DNA of 64,000 nucleotides, taken from assembly GCA_020351875.1 (NCBI GenBank), contig CP070671.1, positions 577,203-641,202 on the forward strand, written 5' to 3'. Origin of the DNA: Chromatiales bacterium (lineage in GTDB: Bacteria > Pseudomonadota > Gammaproteobacteria > Steroidobacterales > GCA-2729495). Of this stretch, positions 18,774-25,593 are shown in pieces (position 1 is the stretch's first letter; every line of letters starts with the position of its first letter). The notes beneath the pieces were generated by a model. The model was not told the DNA's origin, did not search any database, and saw only the letters and a program-made list of their open reading frames with translations. Both the position numbers and the translations under genes were made by a program.

Positions 18774-19940
18774 TCACACGGGCACCGTCGCCGCGTCGTA
18801 GTCGAACAGCCCCAGGGTTTCTTCATTGATCAGCTGCTGGGCGTCGAAGTCTTCCGGTGTGGTCGACAGGTAGTTTTCCACCGCCGCGACCGAGCCGTGC
18901 ATGGCCCGCTCACAGCGCCCGGCCCGGGCGCGTTCGTAGCGCGCCAGTGCACTCCCCAACTCGGGCGTGGCCGCAACAGCACGCGCGAGGACCAGCGCGT
19001 CTTCGATTGCGAGATTCGCGCCCTGGCCGATAAAGGGCAGCACCGGGTGGGCTGCGTCACCGAGCAGCGTGATGCGGTCCACTGACCAGGTCGCGAGCGG
19101 GTCTCGAGAGAACAGGCCCCAGCGGAAACAGCCGTCCGGGGGCGTCGCGGCCAGGATTTCTCTGGCGGCGGCATGAAAGTCCGAAAAATCCGCGAGCAGT
19201 TCGTCCACCGGTGCCTTGATATTCCAGCCTTCTTCAGTCCAGGCTTTGCGGCGAGTCGACGCCGCATAGTTCAGTAACCGCCCGTCGCGGAGCAGGTAAT
19301 GCGCAAGCATTCGCCCGGGGCCAATGAATACGCCAGCGGGTACGGACATGGCAGCCCGTGACAGAGATTGCACCGGCACGAGGCCGCGCCAGACCGCGTA
19401 GCCGGTGAAGTGTGGCGCGTCGTCGCCAAACAGCCTGCTGCGTACCAGGCTCCTGATGCCGTCGGCGCCGATCAGTGCTGCAGCTGGTTCGCTGCGACCG
19501 TCCTGGAAGTGCAGGGTGACGGTGTCGCCGTCCTGGTCGCAGTCGGTCAGCCGGTGACCGAGCCGGATGCACTCCGGGTCGCGCGATCTGACCGCGGCAA
19601 GCAGCGTGTCGTGCAGGTCCGCCCGGTGGATCTGCCAGTAAGGCGCCCCGTAGCGACGCTCGGTGTCGGCGCCGCGTGTCACCTGCACCAGCCCGCGGCC
19701 GGTCTGATAGTGCTGGATGATCTGCACGTCCGGCGCGATCGCGACCGCGCGCAGGGGCTCTTCGAGGCCGAGCCCGATCAGTATCCGCGTGGCATTGGGC
19801 GACAGGGTCAGGCCCGCACCCACTTCACCCAACCGGTCCACCTGTTCGTAGACACGAACCCGCCGACCGGACTGCTGCAGCGCAAGTGCGGCGGTCAGGC
19901 CGCCGATGCCGGCGCCGACGATGGCAATCGTATCCTGCAT
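18774..19940 (-). CDS. FAD-dependent aromatic hydroxylase (salicylate-hydroxylase-like)
   Basis: A 388-residue group A flavin monooxygenase, likely a single-component aromatic-ring or heterocycle hydroxylase using NAD(P)H. The FAD motif GAGIGGLTAALALQQ is at the N terminus. The DG motif is IGADGIRSLVR, and the second FAD motif is LLGDAAHPVLPFIGQGAN. The start is ATG 19940 with GGGAG 5 nt upstream. The gene is divergent from the ThDP-enzyme gene across a 96-bp region, so the two could be co-regulated. Substrate cannot be read from the sequence. Confidence 0.9.
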   Translation of the reverse strand: MQDTIAIVGAGIGGLTAALALQQSGRRVRVYEQVDRLGEVGAGLTLSPNATRILIGLGLEEPLRAVAIAPDVQIIQHYQTGRGLVQVTRGADTERRYGAPYWQIHRADLHDTLLAAVRSRDPECIRLGHRLTDCDQDGDTVTLHFQDGRSEPAAALIGADGIRSLVRSRLFGDDAPHFTGYAVWRGLVPVQSLSRAAMSVPAGVFIGPGRMLAHYLLRDGRLLNYAASTRRKAWTEEGWNIKAPVDELLADFSDFHAAAREILAATPPDGCFRWGLFSRDPLATWSVDRITLLGDAAHPVLPFIGQGANLAIEDALVLARAVAATPELGSALARYERARAGRCERAMHGSVAAVENYLSTTPEDFDAQQLINEETLGLFDYDAATVPV

Positions 19941-20036
19941 CCGGTCTCCCAATGCCCGGGGCTTAGATTAAACCCGGGCAGCACGTATTATGACGCCCAC
20001 GCACAGCTTTGAATCGCTGTCAGAGGAGTTGCCGCG

Positions 20037-21950
20037 ATGCGCGATCTCGTGAAGCAGTTCGTAGATCAACGCCTGTCGCGCCGGGATTTCGGCGCCGGCC
20101 TTGCGGCGCTGGGGTTCAGTGCGGCGGCGGTGCAGTCCGTCGTCGGCTCCCTGGCCCAGGCCGCCGAGGCGGGCGCGGCCGCCGGCGTGCGCATGGAAGG
20201 GACCGGTTCGGAAGTCATGCTGGCCACGCTGCAGGCAGGCGGCGTGCGCAACATCTTCGGTACCACGGCCACCGGCATGTCGCCGTTTTTCGACGCGCTG
20301 GCATTGCAGTCGGACACCCGCATGATCCTGTCGATCGCGGAATCTCAGGCCACCAGCATGGCCCACGGCTATGAACTTGCCAGCGGCGAGACGGCGGTCC
20401 TGTTCGTGCCCGGCGTCGCGATCCCGAGCACGATGAACAACCTGTACAACGCGTGGAAGGATCGGTCGGCCATCGCAGTGTTCTCTGACGGCCCGAGCAA
20501 CGAGTTGCCCGGCCGCGATGCGTTCCAGCAGATGCAGGACTGGCTCGAACCGATGGGGCAGTTCACCAAGTGGGTGTGGCAGGTGGATAACACCCGCCAG
20601 ATTGCGGAAATGACGCGGCGCGCGATGAAGGTGGCAGGAACCGCGCCCGGTGGACCGGTGCACGTGCGCTTCCCGTTGAACATCCTGGGTGCGCCTGGTG
20701 TGCGGACTACGATCTATCCGCAGGACCGTTTCCGCGTCCCGGTAGAAATGCGGCCGAAGCCCGAGCTGATAGAAGCGACTGCGCGCGCGCTGCTGGAAGC
20801 CGAGCGGCCGATGCTCTGTGCCGGCGCCGAAGTGACCCGCGCGGGTGCGAACGACGCGCTGGTGGAACTCGCCGAACTGCTCGGCGCATCGGTGGCACAG
20901 GGTTTCAGCGTGTACGGCGACTTTCCGTTCCGCCACCCGCTGTTCGCCGGCTACTACGGGCTTGGCTTGCCGCGAGGCCTGGGCAAAACGGACGTGTTTC
21001 TGAACCTCGGCGCCCCGGCGCCGGATCCGGGATTGTTCACCGCCCCGGTGCCGCGGCGGGCGACCAACATACATGCGCGCATCGAATACGAGACCATTGC
21101 CAACACCTACCCGACCGATATCGCGATCGCGGCCGGCATGGGCGAGACCATCAGCGAACTGACCGAAGCGCTGAAGTCCATGGCCACCGCGTCGCGATTG
21201 CGCAAACTGGCCGCGCCACGCCTGGAAGCGGCGCGGGCGGAACAGAAAAAGGCCGACGACAAGCGCCTGGCCGACAGCCGCGAATACTGGAACGCGAGTC
21301 CTTTGTCATGGGAGCGCCTGTCCTACGAACTGGAAGAGGCGCTGGAAGACGATGCGATCGTGATCGCAGAGCTCGATTACCGCACACCCTTCAAGTGGAT
21401 GGACCTGGGTTCGGACCGCAAGTGGCTCATCGGGCAGACCACCGGTTTTGCACTGGGCTGGGGGCTCGGTGCGGCCATGGGTGCGAAGGTGGCCCAGCCC
21501 GACCGGCAGGTGGTGTGCCTGGTGGGCGACGGCGCACTGCTGTTCGGCCAGATCGAGGCGCTGTGGACCGCGTCGCGCTATGACATTCCGACCCTGATCG
21601 TGGTGTTCAACAACCGCAGTTACGACAACGAACGCAATCGCATCCAGGACCGTTCACCGCTGATGCGCAACCAGGAAACGCGTGACCTGTGGAAAGACAT
21701 CACGTGCTGGCTCGGCGACCCGGTGGTGGATTTCGCCGGCCTCGCCAGCAGTTTCGGTATCGAAGCGGCCACGGTGTCGACACCGGACGAACTGCGTCGC
21801 GCCCTGGACCGCGGCCTGGGCGTGATGCGCGAGGGGCGGCCGTTTGTGCTCGACGCGGTCATCACCCAGCTGGACCGCAAGGGCCGGCGCACCGAGCAGA
21901 CCTGGTTTCCCGACATTTCCATTGCCGCTGAGCGCAGCCGCAAGGTCTGA
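20037..21950 (+). CDS. Thiamine-diphosphate enzyme with Tat-like N-terminal leader
   Basis: A 637-residue member of the acetolactate synthase/benzoylformate decarboxylase superfamily. After the leader comes the PYR domain with catalytic Glu in IAESQATSMAHGYEL, then the central domain. The PP domain carries GDGALLFGQ and, about 27 residues later, FNNRSYDN, the Mg/ThDP motif. Unusually, residues 13-45 are a twin-arginine-like leader, SRRDFGAGLAALGFSAA, followed by Ala-rich sequence ending near AQAAEAG. ThDP enzymes are normally cytosolic, and Tat would export a folded, cofactor-loaded protein. The product is not predictable. Six bases separate it from avtA, so it probably forms an operon with that gene. 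Confidence 0.88.
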   Translation: MRDLVKQFVDQRLSRRDFGAGLAALGFSAAAVQSVVGSLAQAAEAGAAAGVRMEGTGSEVMLATLQAGGVRNIFGTTATGMSPFFDALALQSDTRMILSIAESQATSMAHGYELASGETAVLFVPGVAIPSTMNNLYNAWKDRSAIAVFSDGPSNELPGRDAFQQMQDWLEPMGQFTKWVWQVDNTRQIAEMTRRAMKVAGTAPGGPVHVRFPLNILGAPGVRTTIYPQDRFRVPVEMRPKPELIEATARALLEAERPMLCAGAEVTRAGANDALVELAELLGASVAQGFSVYGDFPFRHPLFAGYYGLGLPRGLGKTDVFLNLGAPAPDPGLFTAPVPRRATNIHARIEYETIANTYPTDIAIAAGMGETISELTEALKSMATASRLRKLAAPRLEAARAEQKKADDKRLADSREYWNASPLSWERLSYELEEALEDDAIVIAELDYRTPFKWMDLGSDRKWLIGQTTGFALGWGLGAAMGAKVAQPDRQVVCLVGDGALLFGQIEALWTASRYDIPTLIVVFNNRSYDNERNRIQDRSPLMRNQETRDLWKDITCWLGDPVVDFAGLASSFGIEAATVSTPDELRRALDRGLGVMREGRPFVLDAVITQLDRKGRRTEQTWFPDISIAAERSRKV

Positions 21951-21955
21951 CCAGG

Positions 21956-23206
21956 ATGGAGTTTTCGTCTTTCGGCAAGCGCTACACGCGCCATACCGGC
22001 GCGCGCGAACTGATGGACGACCTCGGCCAGGCGATGGCCAGCGACGAGCCGGTGATGATGCTGGGAGGCGGTAACCCCGCCCACATTCCAGCGGTGCTCG
22101 GGCTGCTGGCGGAAAGGCTGCGCGTCGTGGCAGACAACCCGCGCGAACTGCGCCGCATGCTGGCCGACTACCCGGCGCCGGAGGGCGAGGTGCGCTTTCG
22201 AACGGCGCTGGCTGCGCTGCTGAAACGCGAGTACGGCTGGCCCCTGGGGCCGGAAAACATCGCGCTGACCGGCGGCAGCCAGAGTGGCTTCTTCCTGCTG
22301 TTCAACCTGCTCGCCGGTGAATTCGACGACGGCTCGATGCGCCGCGTGCTGTTGCCGCTGACACCGGAATACGTGGGCTATACCGACCTCGGCCTGCAGG
22401 ACGACCTGTTCGTTGCCCGCCGACCAGTCATCGAGTACCTGGACAACCGGCAGTTCAAGTACCACATCGACTTCGACGGGCTGCAGGTCGCAGACGACGT
22501 GGCGGCGATCTGCGTGTCAAGGCCGACCAACCCGACCGGCAACGTGCTGACGGACGCGGAGGTGCAACGGTTGGCCGGGCTGGCGCGCGACCGCAACATC
22601 CCGCTGCTGCTGGACAATGCTTACGGTCTGCCGTTTCCGCAGATCGTGTTCACCGACGTGACTCCCTACTGGGACGAAAACGTGATCCTGTGCATGAGCC
22701 TGTCGAAGCTTGGCCTGCCGGCCGTGCGCACCGGCATCGTGATCGCCCGGCCGGAAATTGTCGACGCCTTGACCGGCCTGAACGCGGTGCTGAGCCTGGC
22801 CGTCAGCAGCGTGGGCGCGGTGCTGGCGCGCGAATTGGTGGAGACGGGCCGGATCATTGAGTTGAGCCACGACGTGATCCGGCCGTTCTACCGCAAGCGG
22901 ATGGAGCAGGCGCTGGGCTGGCTGACCGACGCGCTGGCCGGCTGCAACTACTACGTTCACCGACCAGAGGGTGCGCTGTTCCTGTGGTTGTGGTTGCCCG
23001 ACCTGCCGATAACCACTGCCGAGCTCTATACGCGACTGAAGGCGCGGGGCGTCTACGTGTTGCCCGGTCATCACTTCTTTCCCGGGCTGGACGATGACTG
23101 GGACCACCGGCACCAGTGTCTGCGCCTGAGCTATGCGCAGGATCCCGACACGGTACGTCGCGGTATCGGCATACTGGGCGAGGCAGTCAAGAGCCTGCTG
23201 GGCTGA
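21956..23206 (+). CDS. avtA: Valine-pyruvate aminotransferase
   Basis: A 416-residue PLP-dependent fold-type I aminotransferase that interconverts valine/pyruvate with 2-ketoisovalerate/alanine. The N terminus FSSFGKRYTRHTGARELMDD and blocks such as MMLGGGNPAHIP, LTGGSQSGFF, LTPEYVGYTD and FKYHIDFD match E. coli AvtA closely. The PLP lysine is in CMSLSKLGLPAVRTG, and the ligands NPTGN and DNAYGLPFP are present. Start ATG 21956 lies 6 bp after the ThDP-enzyme stop. Linkage with an acetolactate-synthase-like protein would fit branched-chain 2-oxoacid chemistry, except that the neighbour looks exported. Confidence 0.92.
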   Translation: MEFSSFGKRYTRHTGARELMDDLGQAMASDEPVMMLGGGNPAHIPAVLGLLAERLRVVADNPRELRRMLADYPAPEGEVRFRTALAALLKREYGWPLGPENIALTGGSQSGFFLLFNLLAGEFDDGSMRRVLLPLTPEYVGYTDLGLQDDLFVARRPVIEYLDNRQFKYHIDFDGLQVADDVAAICVSRPTNPTGNVLTDAEVQRLAGLARDRNIPLLLDNAYGLPFPQIVFTDVTPYWDENVILCMSLSKLGLPAVRTGIVIARPEIVDALTGLNAVLSLAVSSVGAVLARELVETGRIIELSHDVIRPFYRKRMEQALGWLTDALAGCNYYVHRPEGALFLWLWLPDLPITTAELYTRLKARGVYVLPGHHFFPGLDDDWDHRHQCLRLSYAQDPDTVRRGIGILGEAVKSLLG

Positions 23207-23246
23207 TTCAGCCGGACCGGTTGTACCGCCCCATGACGGGCCTTAT

Positions 23247-23276
23247 GCTCGGCTCCCTTTGAACGGGGAGCCGAGC
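23247..23276 (+). promoter_or_regulatory. Strong hairpin covering the ribosome-binding site of the malonyltransferase gene
   Basis: A perfect 11-bp stem, GCTCGGCTCCC (23247-23257) with GGGAGCCGAGC (23266-23276), with an 8-nt loop. Its right arm contains the only Shine-Dalgarno-like GGGGAG and ends one base before ATG 23278. There is no T-run, so it is a poor intrinsic terminator. A nine-codon frame starting at ATG 23233 stops with TGA inside the loop (23260-23262). Translation of that mini-frame could open the hairpin. Confidence 0.6.
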
Positions 23277-23277
23277 C

Positions 23278-24255
23278 ATGTCCGCGCCACAGGTCATGTT
23301 TGTTTTTCCGGGGCAGGGTTCCCAGTACCGCGGCATGGGCAGCGACCTGCATGATGCCCACGAAGAAGCCCGGGCAGTCTACGAGCGCGCATCGGCCGCA
23401 CTGGGTTTCGACATTCAGCAGCTGTCTTTCGAAGATCCGCAGGATGAAATCGGTCTGACCCGGAATACCCAGCCGGCGCTTCTGGCCCACCAGGTTGCGT
23501 GCCTGCGGGTGTTTGAAAAGCTCACAGGCGGCGCGGTGCAACCGACGCTCGGTGCCGGCCACAGTCTCGGCGAATACACGGCCTTGGTGGCGGCCGGCAG
23601 TTTGAGCCTGGAAGACGGACTGCAGCTCGTGCGCACCCGGGGCGAGCTGATGGGTCGGCACGGCGAGGGCGGCATGGTGGCCCTGACCGTGGACCAGGCG
23701 ACGGCGAAAGAGGTCGCCGATCGCTTCTATTGCCAGGTCGCCAGCTGCAACCTGCCGGAACAGACCGTGGTGGGTGGCCGCGATGCCGATCTCGATGCGC
23801 TGGTGAAATGGGCCGCGGAGCACATGCCGCGTAAACGCGCCGTCGCGCTGGCAACGGAAGGCGCCTTTCACACTTACCTGATGGTCACCGCGGCGCGGGA
23901 GTTTCGCACAGTGCTGGAAGCCACCGAGTTCGCCATGCCCGCTTACCCGGTGCTGTCGAACTACAGCGCGCAGCCCCACGAGAACGACGCGGACGCGATA
24001 CGCACCCGACTTTTCTTCCAGCTGTTCAACCCGGTGAACTGGGTCGGTTGCCTGCAGACGGCGATGGCTGCGGGCATCCAGGCCTTCGTCGAGTTGGGTG
24101 GCGGGCTCGGCAAGGGTGAAGGCCCGGCGGAGAAACGGCCGAACCTGGAAGGCATCATCAAGAAGACGCTGAAGTCAGGCAGCTATGAGGCCGAGTACCT
24201 CGGCGCCATCAACCTGGCGACGCTGGAAGCCACGGCGGCGCGTTTCGCCGCCTGA
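23278..24255 (+). CDS. Malonyl-CoA:ACP transacylase-like acyltransferase (FabD family)
   Basis: A 325-residue acyltransferase of the FabD/polyketide AT fold. The N-terminal FVFPGQGSQYRGMG, nucleophile Ser in GHSLGEYTAL and conserved Arg region VRTRGELM are intact. The catalytic His is in GAFHTYLM, where most FabD proteins read GAFHSPLM. The C terminus (ELGGGLGKGEG) also departs from the usual GPG-type pattern. It is not beside other fatty-acid synthesis genes, so it is probably not the housekeeping FabD and may serve a dedicated acyl-transfer step. It follows avtA by 71 bp, with a stem-loop over its ribosome site. Confidence 0.85.
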   Translation: MSAPQVMFVFPGQGSQYRGMGSDLHDAHEEARAVYERASAALGFDIQQLSFEDPQDEIGLTRNTQPALLAHQVACLRVFEKLTGGAVQPTLGAGHSLGEYTALVAAGSLSLEDGLQLVRTRGELMGRHGEGGMVALTVDQATAKEVADRFYCQVASCNLPEQTVVGGRDADLDALVKWAAEHMPRKRAVALATEGAFHTYLMVTAAREFRTVLEATEFAMPAYPVLSNYSAQPHENDADAIRTRLFFQLFNPVNWVGCLQTAMAAGIQAFVELGGGLGKGEGPAEKRPNLEGIIKKTLKSGSYEAEYLGAINLATLEATAARFAA

Positions 24256-24284
24256 TCGCCGCTTTCCGGGCGGGGCGCGGAATT

Positions 24285-25475
24285 CTATTCTTCGCTGAAG
24301 ACGTGTTCCGCGAAACGCTCGTCCAGGTCTTCCAGGCGGAGCATGCCCGTGGCGCTGGTGTCTTCCGGGTCCATGTCCGGCACGCCGGGGAGGCCCATGC
24401 CTGGAATCGGGGATTCGAACTTGGCGGGCTCCGCCTGCGGTTCCTGCGATTCAGCCGCCGCCTCCGGTTGAGCGGCCGCAGCCGCGGCCAGCGCGCCGTC
24501 CACGGTCGTCGTCAACTCCGGGGCGCGTTCCTTCGGTTCCGGCGCTTTCGGCGCGGGTGCCGCGTTTTCGTCGAGTACGAACTTCGGCGGGACCTCGTTC
24601 TGCTTCGGCGCGGCCGGCTTTGCAGGCGGCTGCGTGGCCTTCGGTCGGGGTCCCGGCGCTTTGCCGCCGAGGGTCCGCCAGCCGAGGCCCTGGGCCACCT
24701 GGCCTACCGCATCGGCGGTAACCCGCGGTGACTGGCGAAGCGCGGCTTCGGTCAGCGCCATGTCCATCATCGTATTGATCAGTCGCGGCACGCCGGCCAC
24801 ATAGCGGTAGACCAGGCCGGGGACTTCGTCGTCCAGCATGCCACCCGGATCGCCGCCCACCCGGCTCAGTCCTTCACCGATGTAGTTGCGGGTTTCGTCT
24901 TCGCTCAGCGGGCGGACGCGGTAGCGCACGGCAACCCGCTGGCGCAGGTGGATCATGCCGGGCACGTCGAGAACCTTGTGCAGCGTGTGCGGGCCCATCA
25001 GTACGACGTTCAGCCCCACGGACGAGTTGCCGATCAGGTGGGCGAGGCGGAGCAGGCGCTTCGCACGCTCGGCCGTCACCGTGCCCACGTCGATCGCGGC
25101 CGTCACACTGCGGCCGGCGCGATTCTGTTCGCTCACGGCAACGCGCAAACGGTGGGCCGACAGCGCTCCGCTGCCGTCGCCGGCATCCATGCCCAGGCCG
25201 AGCAGCAGCTGGTCGAGCAGGGTCTCCGGTTCCAGTTGCCGGATGTCCGCCCAGGCAATGGTCGCGTCGTCGCCGGCAATGGCGGCCGCATGGTTGACCA
25301 GGGCCGTCTTGCCAACGCCCGGTCCGCCGGAAACCACGGCTGCGGCGCCGCGACCGGCCATCACTTCGGCCAGCCGCGTGGCGGTGGTGTCCACGGTTTG
25401 ATTCGGCACGCAAAACTGCGGGTCCGGCCCCTGGGTGTAGGGTCGGCCGTTCAACCTGAAGTGCTTGATATACAT
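24285..25475 (-). CDS. ExeA/GspA-like AAA ATPase
   Basis: A 396-residue AAA+ ATPase with the MYIKHFRLNGRPY start typical of ExeA-type proteins, which help assemble the type II secretion secretin or act in related envelope processes. Walker A is SGGPGVGKTAL and Walker B is NVVLMGP. An arginine-bearing C-lid with VPRLINTMMD follows. After about residue 265 comes a 130-residue Ala/Pro/Glu/Lys-rich, probably disordered tail. Classical ExeA has a TM and peptidoglycan-binding domain there, but neither is visible. No ExeB or gsp genes are adjacent. The frame extends to 25547, but the family start is ATG 25475. Confidence 0.85.
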   Translation of the reverse strand: MYIKHFRLNGRPYTQGPDPQFCVPNQTVDTTATRLAEVMAGRGAAAVVSGGPGVGKTALVNHAAAIAGDDATIAWADIRQLEPETLLDQLLLGLGMDAGDGSGALSAHRLRVAVSEQNRAGRSVTAAIDVGTVTAERAKRLLRLAHLIGNSSVGLNVVLMGPHTLHKVLDVPGMIHLRQRVAVRYRVRPLSEDETRNYIGEGLSRVGGDPGGMLDDEVPGLVYRYVAGVPRLINTMMDMALTEAALRQSPRVTADAVGQVAQGLGWRTLGGKAPGPRPKATQPPAKPAAPKQNEVPPKFVLDENAAPAPKAPEPKERAPELTTTVDGALAAAAAAQPEAAAESQEPQAEPAKFESPIPGMGLPGVPDMDPEDTSATGMLRLEDLDERFAEHVFSEE

Positions 25476-25593
25476 GGCTCTTTGGCAGCTCCGGAGACTG
25501 GGCGCAGTTTGGCCATAACGGCGCTTTGCCGCGATGAACGGGGTCACATAATTCGGCGTATCGTTAGCGCTTGCCGCGATGCGGCAAGCCGCC

